Notes under the pieces: model-generated | Told to the model about the DNA's origin: nothing | The model's input: only the letters and a program-made list of their open reading frames with translations | Database searches by the model: none | In this document: positions 22,879 through 32,450 of the stretch, in pieces | How the letters are laid out: the number at the start of each line of letters is the position of its first letter | Position numbering within the stretch: the first letter of the stretch is position 1 | Made by a program: the position numbers and the translations under genes | DNA from: Agapetus fuscipes | Lineage: Eukaryota; Arthropoda; Insecta; Trichoptera; Glossosomatidae | NCBI GenBank assembly: GCA_951799405.1 | Contig: OX637353.1 | Coordinates: forward strand, 7,130,001 to 7,194,000 | Length of the DNA: 64,000 bases | Direction of reading: 5' to 3'

Positions 22879-25322
22879 GGGGAGACCGGGGCTGAAAGTT
22901 CCGATTTTCAAATAACATGAAATTTTATGATAAAAATGATAAGATATCAATTTTGATATTTGATTTTATTAAAAAGTCTTTATCGGTCTATGTAATAGTT
23001 AAGTCATTTCTGCTAGTTTCTCAATATGTTTTTTTGTACAGGCATATTTTTGCAAAATTTCGGAAGGGAACATTCAACCCCACTTTGGGGCGAGTTGTTC
23101 CAAGTGTGGGGCAAGATGTGCCACTTGGATAATATAAATAAAGTTTAGGGATAATGTATAGTTTCTTTGAAATAAACCATAATTTCTACAGTTACATTTA
23201 TTTCGTTGTTATGCAATGTTATAAACTTTAAAAAACAACGAAAAAACATTACTAGCTACATCTAGATTAACATTTTGTATTGGTTAACAAAAATTGAGAT
23301 CTGTTGGCTTATAAATCTGACTACCTACATACTTAAGGATACAAAAAAATTTAACTGAAAAGGATAGGTACTTGAGATAAACACTTTTTTATAACTAAGA
23401 TATATTGGCACTTCCATAACAACAGGTTCTTGCAAACGTTTCATTAATAAATTTAATGGAAAGTGAGATCAAAACTTACAATTATAATTAAATAACAAAA
23501 CGAAACTCGTAACGCCAATATTATTTATCATCTTGAAGTTATCAAATTATTTTTATTAAGTGAAATAAAATTACATTGAAGACAAATCATCAGTCTCGTT
23601 AAATTTTTCATCTGACAGTTGGGACACATAAGTAATATTATCAGTTTCATTTATAAATGTCCTAATAAGGCCTATTGATGAAATTTCCCGCTTCGAGTTT
23701 TCAAATAGCCGCCAATGTTTGTAGAAGTGTGTGTGGACATTAATTAACGCACACAAGCACAACAAGTGGTCCCTGACGTGAGCATGTTGGATCCTGGAGT
23801 CCAAAACAACCAGGACGCGGAGCGCACGCTTGATTTCTTAAGGTTTTGGCAGAGTAAAAAGTAACATTTTCATTTTTATTTGTACACGGTGTGCTGTGCT
23901 TTCTCTATAGGATAATTATATGTGTAGACATGTCCTCTAAGATTTAATATAAGTATTGACAACATATTGTATACATTAAAATAAATGAAAGCTTATTTGT
24001 TTTTATGTAGGCCTTATTAAGACACAGGGTTCCCAATAAGGCCAAAATGCCATTTTAGTTATTTGTGTTCACAAAAGTGGGATTTTTGTTTATAAAGCAA
24101 TTTTATTTCATTTATTACAAAGTTTAATAAATAAGTATAAGTATTTCAAATTACCATTGCATTATTATTACGAGTATAAGCCCGCTAGTTATGTAATACC
24201 AAAGTTAAGGTAGGTCTTATTTGGGTCACTTACATTTAAAATGTGCCCAATTTTTACACATGCTACATTCTATCCACTGTTCTCTTGGAAGTGAATTTGA
24301 ATATGAATCACAACAAATTATGCAGTACCATTCCAGATCCTCATCATCACTATCACTCTCGCTTTCTTGTAATTCTCTTCGTTTAGCTTTTTCTTGAGCA
24401 TTTCCCTTTCCTTTTCCCTTGCCTTTACCTTTTCCTTTATTATTGTTGTTTTCTTTCCCTTGTTTCTAATGGCTTCGTCTTTCCTTGCTTCCTTCTTTAC
24501 CTGGACTTCAGCTAATGCATTTTTTTCTGGCGTGTCGGTCTAAACCGCTGTCTTTCTTATATGGCATTTTGTAGCCGTCTGCAATCTTAGGGGTTCTTTT
24601 GGTAAAGGCTTTACAATTTCAGGATAAAACCCAGCTAAAGCATTTGTCTTTACTGTAAATTGAAGTTGTTGGTCACTATTAACGGTCACAGAGGCAGCCT
24701 GAGATTCCAGTTCTTTCCAGTTCCAAATTTCCAGTTCTCTGGCTACCATTTTTACTTTTCTTCCATCTTGTATGACAGCATTGGCAGCTTGGCGTAATAA
24801 CGTTTCAGATGTTTTCCCTCTCTCAGTTTTCCGTTTGTAGGTACGTACCATCCTAAAAATAAATCGTAAAACTGTATAGAAAATTTAAGCTTAGATCGAT
24901 TGGGGTAAGTTGTTCCGGGGAACAACCAGCCCCTTTGGAAGGGAACTTGTAGCCCCAAATTATATTTTTGTACAAAACTGTCATGCTAGCAAATTAACAA
25001 ATTCAATTGAAAAAAACATTCAAGCTATTAAATACCTCACTAATGCCACTTTAAAATTGGAAAGATTCACATAAATCGGTCAATAATAAAGAAAAATAGA
25101 CCAAAAAGTTTAAATACGAAAAAATTTACTAACGTGGTGTTCTAATAGCGTGGTGCACACAGCCACTCGTCCGCCGCCGTCGAAGCAACTAAGATGGCCG
25201 CCAAATTGGCGCGTCACCTGATGCTTCAACGACGCACTTTACGTGTATTGCTATCGCTTTTCTTTACAAAGTTATTACTGTCGGAACAACGTGCCCCGGG
25301 AACGTTCAGCCCCGGCCTCCCC
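22879..25322. mobile_element. Pogo-like DNA transposon with TA target duplication
   Basis: The ends are 24-bp inverted repeats with two mismatches: left GGGGAGACCGGGGCTGAAAG at 22879, right CTTCAGCCCCGGCCTCCCC-like, ending 25322. Each is flanked by TA (22877-22878 and 25323-25324), the target of Tc1/mariner/pogo elements. A second GTTGTTCC-type motif recurs inside both ends (23093-23105, 24907-24930 and 25284-25292). The 2.4-kb interior holds minus-strand transposase remnants (24226-24851). The DDE core is not recognisable, so the copy is defective and would need a transposase supplied elsewhere. Confidence 0.8.
24226..24851 (-). pseudogene. Degenerate pogo-type transposase (psq HTH and C-terminal zinc finger)
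   Basis: The frame begins at an ATG near 24851 with MVRTYKRKTERGKTSE...AVIQDGRKVKMVARELEI, matching the start of the pipsqueak-type helix-turn-helix of pogo/tigger transposases (MxRTYKRKTxRG). It then diverges and stops at about 24540. In another frame, 24500-24226 encodes a lysine/glycine-rich linker (repeated KGKGKG), an acidic ESESDSDDEDLE patch and a cysteine-rich end, WYCIICCDSYSNS...CSMCKNWAHFKCK. This C-terminal PHD/zinc-ribbon-like motif is common in insect pogo-like proteins. The DDE catalytic domain between the two ends has been deleted and at least one frameshift is present. It sits in the TA-flanked element at 22879-25322, in antisense orientation relative to the Pax gene. Confidence 0.75.
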
Positions 25323-25652
25323 TACTGCATAATTTTTTCCGTATGTTGTTAAATTGACATTTAAATGCTTTTTGTCTTACTTTATTGTCAGCCTCAAAAA
25401 AAAGTGTTTTTTTTCTATTTGCATTGAAAAAAAATCTGTGCATGAACCTACGTAATACTTTCAAATAAAATAAAGAAATATCTGAAAATTACTACAGCTA
25501 TAATAAATAGATTAAAAAAATATGTATCGTACCTACTTAACACCAAAAAAGTATATATGACTTTCTTAAATGAAATATTTTGAAAAAATCTTTTACATAG
25601 GTATGATTCGATTCCACTCGAATTATGAACAAAATTAAAAATAAAAATAAAC
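25323..25652. other. No gene seen
   Basis: AT-rich sequence with poly(A)/poly(T) runs between the pogo-like element and a SINE. Confidence 0.5.
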
Positions 25653-25956
25653 TTTTTTTTAAGAAATCTTATGAGAGAGACTCCCTAGATTTCAGAGACT
25701 CTAGGGGTCTATGACACTTGTTGTAGTGCGCAAAGGCGTTATTTACGAGCTTGGTTGTCGCTACAAAGCGCCAATACTCAAACAAAACCCAGTTGCTTTA
25801 AGGCTGGATGGACCTTTTTAGTGACCGGTAAAGGTTTTTAAGAGCATATTTGGAAATATAAATGACATATTTTGTTTAATGCTCCGCCGGGATCCGAATC
25901 CACAACCTTCCATTTACAAGTCCGAAGTGTTACCACTGGACTGCGGACCGGTGAAA
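25653..25956 (-). mobile_element. SINE family B copy, tail type 2 (minus strand)
   Basis: On minus: ACCGGTCCGCAGTCCAGTGG, a B box read as GGATTCGGATCCCGGCGGAG, GGTCCATCCAGCCTTAAAGC, AACTGGGTTTTGTTTGAG, then a tail with TGTCATAGACCCCTAGAGTC and AAGATTTCTTAAAAAAAA. This tail matches the copy split by the LTR element (38548-38735) and differs from tail type 1. Confidence 0.85.
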
Positions 25957-26249
25957 GTAATGCCAACGACATGACACGCGGTGTTCCCAAGCGGCTTAAC
26001 TTTGGTGATCGGATGAGCACCGGAGCTTTCAACATGGTATGGTCGTTGGCAAAAACAACTGCAAATCAAAAAATTGAGGAATAGTAGTGGCGAAACCTTT
26101 GATAAAGGCAAAGAGTTGTCGTCGTATTTTATTAAATCAAAATAGATTCGCTACTAAAGTATTTGAAAAGATTTTTGAATTTGGAATGCATATACACGAT
26201 CATATACAGGTAGAATATTAGAGTTTTGTCCGATCAATTTCTGCACCTT
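25957..26249. other. No gene; old interspersed sequence
   Basis: Positions 25975-26010 (CGCGGTGTTCCCAAGCGG, then GATCGGATGAGCACCGG) resemble 32245-32310 (CAGTGCTTGGATGGGTAACC...CACCGCGTGTCGTTGGCATC) on opposite strands. Both lie next to the B-SINE head. The latter words resemble the 3' part of a 5S rRNA gene (GATGGGTGACC), so both may derive from a 5S-like sequence fused to the SINE neighbourhood. Confidence 0.35.
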
Positions 26250-26605
26250 CGAGCATAAACAACGGAAGTCCACTTTTTTGAGTTAATGATGCAGAAATTA
26301 TTATAATTAGCTGTTCTGTAAGTGGTAAAAATATTGGAGTCCTCGGACTCATAGTTACTGAGATATCAAGTGTAATAAATATGGGATGCACATAAAAGTG
26401 CGAGCATAAACCACGGAAGTTCCACATGCGTTGTTCACATTACTTCAGATTAAATAAATATCGATAAAAGAAGAGAAGCAGTTTTTACAGATCAAAAATA
26501 TCTCGTCTAGTTTAGAAGTTATGATGGTTTAAAGTGTACATTTTCACTAAAACTCGTCTCCTGCACATTTTACTAAATGTGACTACCGTTGTTTATGCTC
26601 TAAGG
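26250..26605. repeat. Repeated and inverted GAGCATAAACAACGG words
   Basis: GAGCATAAACAACGGAAGTCC at 26251 recurs directly as GAGCATAAACCACGGAAGTTCC at 26402 and inverted as CCGTTGTTTATGCTC at 26586. The spacing suggests a MITE with a duplicated end. No target duplication was identified. Confidence 0.5.
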
Positions 26606-26819
26606 TACAGATTTAAATCTGCTCCTTCGGAAACCCAAAAATTCCATATTGTTGTCTTCACACGGTTTAAATGATATGCACGCCCCTGCACGGTAGGTTA
26701 TGCTAAAAGTTACATTTTTTCATCGCGTCGTTTAAATTTTATTTAACAAAAAAATCTAAAATTAATATTTTTCTTGAATTCGTCCGCCCAGGGTTAAGAT
26801 ATAAAAGTTACCTGCCTCT

Positions 26820-27190
26820 GTGCAAACGGATGCGAGCTTCTGTATCACACGTCTCTCTCTGTCCCGCCTAAGAGAGTGCAAGCTAGAGCGAGACGACGTG
26901 CGCCTCTGATTGATGAGAGAGCGCGCCTAGTTGGGTTTTGGCCTCCCCGCGTTCCTGAGAGACCTGCCGAGTCTACTGGCTCCCATACAAACCACGGACC
27001 TCTCATTGATTACACGTGAGCGGAGTCGCACCCCAAAAGTCAAAACCCAAAACATTACGCCGCTCAAAAGCTGAAACAAACCGACACATCAAAGTGACGC
27101 GCGCTTCGTATTTTGTGTAACATAGAAAAAAACATATGAAGATAACAAAAGTGAAAAAATAAAATAATAAATAAATACAAAGGTACAAGG
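26820..27190 (+). promoter_or_regulatory. eyg: Candidate proximal promoter and 5' UTR start of the Pax gene
   Basis: This is the GC-richest 350 bp upstream of the first coding exon. It carries at least four GAGAG/CTCTC words (26853-26860, 26871-26876, 26915-26920, 26957-26961) plus CACGTG-like ACACGTGAG near 27013. GAGAG is the binding word of the insect GAGA factor, frequent at promoters of developmental regulators. The ATG lies 0.8-1.2 kb downstream across AT-rich sequence, which would be a long 5' UTR or could contain an unrecognised intron. No TATA box stands out and no start site can be fixed from sequence. Confidence 0.5.
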
Positions 27191-27997
27191 AGTGATTGAC
27201 TTTTAAATTAGTGCGAGATAATCAATTAATTTTTTGTGTAAAAAAATTGAGGTGAATGACACTTAAAAAAATGAAATGTTTTTTTTTTCAAATGGAGCAA
27301 ACATTAAATAACAAGGATTTAATAAATTGTGTAAAAATTAATGTACAAAAATAAAATCACCGGTTAATTTAGTTTTTGTGATATAATTAACGAAATTTTT
27401 AATTTTTTTTTACTGATTGAAGGAAGTGATTCAGATATTTTAATGATAAAACTTTTTTATTTAAAAAACATCTGTGAAAACAAAATTAAAATAAGCGGAT
27501 TAAACTTTGTAATTTTAATTAATTAAAAAGTGACTGTACACAGGACATCTGTAAAATGACATGTGTTTTCATCGGCGGAACTTAAATATTTGCTTATCGT
27601 TTTCCGGTTTGTCATCAATTTCGTCATTAAAATTGTCTATTTTACAAATGATTGATGACTGAAAAAAATCATGTGCACATTAATTGGATCAATATTTGAC
27701 ATTTTAACACAATGTGATGAGATTTTATGACGGTAAACAAATAAAAATATTTTTGGCAGGAACAAATTTTCAAAAATTGACTCTATATTTAATTTGAAGC
27801 TTTGAACTATTTTGCGGTTTCTAAAACATTTCCATAAATAAAATTTTAAATCGACAAAAATTTTTTTATGTGGTTTTGAAAATAACTTTTGACGTCCCTG
27901 TGCTATGAACTTTGAGAGTGTTTTCAGAAAATTTTGAACACAATTTGTGAATGTCCTAGGGCGCCACAGTTACTGGACTTTTTCATTCCTTGATAAC

Positions 27998-28127
27998 ATG
28001 TTAATATCTTCGAACTCCGGCGTTACGAGCGAGTTTTCTCCGTTGTCGTGTTGCTCTTCTTGGAAAATGGAGCCCTCAGCCGCTGCGTCAGCCAACCAGC
28101 ACCCAGGACTGCCCCTGTCGCCTTCCG
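27998..28127 (+). CDS. eyg: Pax gene eyegone/toe, coding exon 1
   Basis: The frame opens after an in-frame TGA at 27935-27937. The first ATG is at 27998 (AAC before it), and a second in-frame ATG with strong context (AAAATGG) is at 28067. The encoded N-terminus is serine/proline-rich (residues 1-43, ending GLPLSPS), typical of a disordered transcription-factor N-terminus. The exon ends at G|GTAAGA and leaves one base of a split codon. That base joins in frame to the exon at 53416, forming a valine codon. The start could be either ATG; the upstream one is annotated by the first-ATG rule. Identity comes from exon 2, not from this exon. Confidence 0.65.
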
Positions 28128-28639
28128 GTAAGAAACAGACAATTATTCTTTAATTATACATTATTATTATACGTTATTTGTAAAAAAAAATATGTTTGTA
28201 TCAAATGTTTGTGTACAAAGCAAAATATTTGAAAAAATGAAAATTTTCAGAGGCGCGTTTCTCTTAAATTTATTTTAATGGAATTTTCTTGTGTAATTTG
28301 ACATCTGAAGTGAATGGTTTTCCACAATACCTATTAGTAGTTAATTAACCTCAAACTAAAAATTTGTTTTGGAGAGAAATAAAAATGATACGAGTTTAGA
28401 ATTTCAAAAAAATATGGTTTTATACGATCTGCAGAAGCTCTGGCCACCCCTAGCGGAATGGTGACAAAGCTTCAGTCATAGTTATAGTATACAAGGGTCT
28501 TGAAATATCAAGCACTTATTTTTGAAAAAAAAAAAAAAATTGTACTCATCATAAAAATATATTTAAATATTTCTTAATTCATTATAAATGAAATGTCTAT
28601 AATAATACATATGAATTTCTCCCCTACCAGTTATTTGAT

Positions 28640-28710
28640 ACACAATGACGTCATTTCTCGACGCCATTTTGCCCGTCAGCTGTTCCTCTGTCATGTTTGG
28701 CACACGAATA
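28640..28710. promoter_or_regulatory. Perfect CRE palindrome beside GCCAT and E-box words
   Basis: ATGACGTCAT at about 28645-28654 is a perfect CRE/ATF-type palindrome. Within 35 bp follow CGCCATTTTG (a Pho/YY1-like GCCAT word) and CAGCTG. It lies 0.5 kb inside intron 1. It could be an intronic regulatory element or an alternative promoter core. Binding is not demonstrated. Confidence 0.4.
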
Positions 28711-28969
28711 TAAATAAATAATAATAAAAAAGTTCCCTGTTTTATATTGAGTCAAATGACAAAGATTTCACATGGACTCAGCTTGAGTCTGACTTTGACA
28801 AGCCACCGTGAACTTGAGTCCATTTTAAGCCTAAAAACAATTAATCAAAATTTGACAGTTGATGACTTTTTTTCAAATCATTGTTTAATTTATAATTTTT
28901 GAAGGAATTCAAAGAAAACACTGTTTATTTTCACTAAAATTTATTTAGAAAGATTAAAATCTTTACAAC

Positions 28970-29025
28970 AAATTACAAACGCGTTTTCGACCTAGTAGGT
29001 CATCATCAGGTATGATTACAGTAAA
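28970..29025 (-). ncRNA. Hammerhead-ribozyme-like motif, left arm
   Basis: This is the exact reverse complement of the core in the right arm (CTGATGA, stem GACC/GGTC, GAA, AACGCGTT), read on the minus strand. A transcript through the whole foldback would contain only one sense core, because the other arm is antisense and would pair with it. Confidence 0.45.
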
Positions 29026-29339
29026 AGATATTTTATTAAATTTAGTCAATTGGTATAAATTACAGTCAAGTAGGTAAAAAAAGAAAAAAGAAAAAACATT
29101 CAGCAAAAAAAAATTTATATAAATAATAGAACAATGAAAAGCTTTATATGGTTATACAAAGTAAAAAATAAAAACTAATTAATTTATTATAAGTCTTTAT
29201 TTTTTACTTTTTATTACCATATAAAGCTTTTCATTGTTCTATTATATAAAAAAAAATTTGCTGAATGTTTTTTCTTTTTTCTTTTTTTACCTACTTGACT
29301 GTAATTTATACCAATTGACTAAATTTAATAAAATATCTT

Positions 29340-29395
29340 TTACTGTAATCATACCTGATGATGACCTACTAGGTCGAAAACGCGTTTGTAATTTG
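29340..29395 (+). ncRNA. Hammerhead-ribozyme-like motif, right arm
   Basis: CTGATGA (29355-29361) is followed by a stem GACC...GGTC with loop TACTA, then GAA (29376-29378), the self-complementary AACGCGTT (29379-29386) and T as the would-be cleavage base. Stem III has no loop of its own, so it could only form between two copies. That is the dimeric arrangement reported for short-stem hammerheads in Penelope-like elements. An extra U follows CTGATGA and stem I is weak (about three pairs), so activity is uncertain. Confidence 0.45.
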
Positions 29396-29545
29396 TTGTA
29401 AAGATTTTAATCTTTCTAAATAAATTTTAGTGAAAATAAACAGTGTTTTCTTTAAATTCCTTCAAAAATTATAAATTAAACAATATGAATTTTCACAGTG
29501 TTAATACACAAACAATACAAAATAAAATATTAAATCATTGTTATA

Positions 29546-29800
29546 GGTCCGGTTAATAGTCTCGTTGGTAGAATGCTTAAATTCCAGGCAAGAGGGCTAG
29601 GGTTTGATTCCCACCGAGGGTGCCAGAAATAATTTCCTATTTTGGTGCTCATTTTAAGCTCAGAATAAAAAACCGACAAGGCGTACTCAGTTTTAACAAG
29701 AAATTGAGAACCAGCTGAAAAAATAAATAGGTAGGTAAGTATATCTAATATAAATAGGCTTTAGAGAAAATGCAGTTATAAATTGTACTGTATACGCAGC
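29546..29800 (+). mobile_element. SINE family A copy, degraded 3' part
   Basis: GGTCCGGTTAATAGTCTCGTTGG and the B box GGGTTTGATTCCC, CACCGAGGGTGCC, then AAGGCGTACTCAGTTTTAAC and AGAACCAGC, followed by a shortened tail. Confidence 0.75.
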
Positions 29801-30192
29801 TTAGTTACGCTCAATAGTAATTTAATGCAATTTTATCAATTTTATTCCAGCTTTTTGAGAAGAAGGTGGCCAGGGTTTTAGAAAAAGTTTCAATTCCTAG
29901 TGGATCAAATATTTATAAGTCTCTAGTCATAACATCTTTGAAAATGCTTCACAATCTGATACAGAAACGTTTTCATTCATCTTACTTTTAAAAAGGCATT
30001 ATTGTTAGTAAATAATATTAATTATTTTTTATGTGGTTGAGTGAACCATTACGACCGGTCTAGAGATTGGTAGGTACACTTTTGTGCGTTTCAGGGCATG
30101 GGAATTTATTCAGCTTCTTTTAAGTAAGGACTAATGAACCATCTACCTTTTGATTTCTAATAAGTATACGTAAAATAATTTAAAAAACAACT
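29801..30192. other. No gene seen
   Basis: AT-rich intronic sequence with no assignable repeat or frame. Confidence 0.5.
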
Positions 30193-30200
30193 ATCTTGAG

Positions 30201-30504
30201 CAGCGGTTGCCAAAGTGGTGGTCCGCGGACCACTAGTGGTCCGCGAGAAAATTTCGCTGGCCCGCAGAAAAATGTGGAATATACTAACTCATCATGTTAA
30301 GTTATGTTTTAAGATGCATTAAAACATGATTCAATTCATAACAATACGTGACAAGTTATAAAAACTATTAACTAGGTACATTTTATGTGTTCTTTGATCA
30401 CAATTTTGCACTTAAAAACATCACTTAAAAATCCTATTAGTGGTCCGCGGGATTTAAATTATGAATTAACTGGTCCGTGAGGTCAAAAAGTTTGGCGACC
30501 GCTG
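30201..30504. mobile_element. hAT-type MITE with perfect 8-bp target duplication
   Basis: The ends CAGCGGTTGCCAAA and TTTGGCGACCGCTG are inverted repeats. The flanking duplication ATCTTGAG is perfect (30193-30200 and 30505-30512), and 8-bp duplications are diagnostic of hAT transposition. Subterminal GTGGTCCGCGG words repeat in both orientations (30219-30243 and 30440-30450), as in many insect hAT families. No transposase is encoded. Confidence 0.9.
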
Positions 30505-30512
30505 ATCTTGAG

Positions 30513-31593
30513 CATTCTTTGTATGTAGATAATTCAGGATTTTTTGTCAATATTGTGTAGTAGTTACCATATTGCATACAATAAAGAATCTCGTTCAACA
30601 TGCTCAATCCGCAAATTATAAAAACACGGGACATTAGCAAGAGAGGCACTTCGCACATTATTTGTTATTTATGAGAATACAAAAAAAACTTGTACACTCG
30701 CCTTACTTCGCAACCATGATAATATCATAAACAAGGTTGTGCAAAACCATAATTTTTTCAAATTCCCCTTAGCATGGCTGTCTTATTGTGTAAATATATA
30801 CATGTGCTTTAAAAGGGTTTGATTTTTAACTTTTTTGTCTCTCACAAGATTCAACAAAACAATTATGAATATGTAGAAAAAAGGTTATAAATTTAAAAAA
30901 ATACGTTGTAAATGTATACAGTTTTATTATTTTTTGTAAAATAAACACAATATGCACTCCGATATCGTCCAATCACTGATCTGATCCACATATTCAAAAC
31001 AAGTCTATTTAATTTTTTAGTGGATTATGAGTGGAATGTGGATTATTGATTATTGTCACCCTAAAGGAACAATGTGTAAATCATAAAAATATTGTTATCT
31101 AAAGTACTACATACCTACAGCAATCTCTTTTTTTCGATTTCTCAACTATTTTTCTATAGATTATAAAAAAATTGTAAGCCTTAAGAAAATTTTAAAACTC
31201 AGGTAGGTGTCTGTCTACCTAGGTTTTTACTTATTTAAATGCCATTTGTAATGTCATTTCAATTTAAATAAATCTCAACATGATTTTTTTTTTGCTTTAA
31301 AAATCACAAATTTGAAGTAAGTTTGAGTCAACCAATGACTTAATTCATCTAAAAAATCAATTTATATCGTAAATTCAAGATTTCAAGAGTATATATGAAT
31401 TTTAGATCATTATTTGCCTACCTCATTTGTGCATATGCCTGTACGGGGTGCTCACCCATAAACACTACGATATTATGTATTTTTGATTTTCAGGATGTAC
31501 AAAGTTGTATGCAGCTTTAAAGCAAACAAAAAATTAAAGAAAATATAAACATTGCAATGCTTAAAAATATTTCATTAATGAAAAGTACAATAT
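30513..31593. other. No gene seen
   Basis: AT-rich intronic sequence. I see no frame with motifs and no long inverted repeat. Confidence 0.5.
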
Positions 31594-31887
31594 TTGAGAG
31601 TACATAGTAGGTACATTTTAGCCTTTAAGCTATATTGCAAAAATATATTATTGAATGAGGAAAGACTGACGAAGAAAGTATATGTTGGTAGAATAGATGG
31701 ATGTCGTGGTAGAGGAAGACCGAGAAAGGTATGGATGGACCAAATATCCGAAATTGCGAATGAATGGAATATCCAGAGTCATAATAAAAGAAGAGCTTGT
31801 ATGAAGAAGGTTATGACTCTGGAGGAAATGAAAGAAGTATGTAAGGATAGAAAGAAATGGCGGTTGATCTGTGATGTTGGCGGCTAG
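31594..31887 (+). pseudogene. Reverse-transcriptase C-terminal fragment (LINE)
   Basis: From about 31652 the frame encodes LNEERLTKKVYVGRIDG, then RGRGRPRKVWMDQI and a basic helix-rich end finishing RKKWRLICDVGG. The RLTKxVY...GRGRPRxxWxDQI order is typical of the C-terminal tail of insect non-LTR reverse transcriptases. There is no RT core upstream; the residues before 31652 are probably not part of it. The same fragment, antisense, occurs at 45390-45566 plus 48140-48345 and at 53885-54085. Confidence 0.75.
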
Positions 31888-31984
31888 GGTTTGTTAAAGT
31901 AAAATTGGTTTTTATGATTTAGTTTTTTATGTCCATGTATATATTATAATTTATTGATTTTAAAAATGTAATTTGTCATGTATG

Positions 31985-32240
31985 TTCCTTGACTTATAGG
32001 TTGTTATGTGGCTGACCACCCATACTGTAAAAAATTGGTTCACTTTGCCAATGTCACCCCTGTTTCAGGGAAGGACGGCAAGAGTTGCAAGGCTTATGTT
32101 CATTTGAGATTGGGTTTTTATATTGTAGGTCCACATGCGGCATGTGTTAGCGCGAAATTATACATGTCTGCTTGTGGGAATGCATTTAATATAAATCTTA
32201 AATGATATATATCTTTGCAGCTTAGATTAGATTAGATTAG
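31985..32240 (+). mobile_element. Interspersed family C, reference copy with (TTAGA)n end
   Basis: Full order: TTCCTTGACTTATAGGTTG, GGCTGACCACCCATACTGTA, TTCACTTTGCCAATGTCACC, CCTGTTTCAGGGAAGGACGG, AAGAGTTGCAAGGCTTATG, TTGGGTTTTTATATTGTAGG, CCACATGCGGCATGTG, GTCTGCTTGTGGGAATGC and TCTTTGCAGCTTAGATTAG. It is about 255 bp, ends in TTAGA units and lacks tRNA boxes. I infer a short retroelement with a simple-repeat 3' end; its class is not proven. Confidence 0.9.
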
Positions 32241-32311
32241 AAAAGCAACATTGGGCGTGGTCAGTGCTTGGATGGGTAACCGCTCAGGTACACCGCGTGT
32301 CGTTGGCATCT

Positions 32312-32450
32312 TGGACCGGTCCGCAGTCCGTAGTGGCAACACTTCGGACTCGTAAATGGAAGGTTGTGGATTCGGATCCCGGCGGAGCACAAAAATATAC
32401 CATTTATATTTCGAATGTGCTCTTCGCTGGGTTGAAAAATTCATAAACCT
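32312..32450 (+). mobile_element. SINE family B, 5' half split by the LTR element
   Basis: GGACCGGTCCGCAGTCCGTAG with B box GGATTCGGATCCCGGCGGAG and TTCGCTGGGTTGAAAAATTC. It breaks off at AAACCT, exactly where the LTR element begins. The other half resumes at 38544. Confidence 0.9.

Larger units (their letters stand above)
28880..29484. mobile_element. Foldback element with hammerhead-like arms
   Basis: Two near-identical inverted arms of about 290 bp (28880-29168 and 29195-29484) flank a loop of about 25 bp. The outer ends read ATTGTTTAATTTATAATTTT and its complement. Each arm contains CCTGATGATGACC...GGTCGAAAACGCGTTTG, the core layout of a hammerhead ribozyme, then AAATAAATTTTAGTGAAAAT and AAACAGTGTTTTC. 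Hammerhead motifs near element termini are known from Penelope-like elements, whose copies often sit in inverted arrangement. There is no reverse transcriptase, so it is a non-autonomous or rearranged terminal copy. No target duplication was found. Confidence 0.8.

Noticed and set aside
23571..23804. 77-codon minus-strand frame inside the pogo-like element as a DDE domain remnant
   Set aside because: A faint VVLDS...H resemblance to the DDE region does not continue, and the flanking residues do not fit, so it was not annotated.
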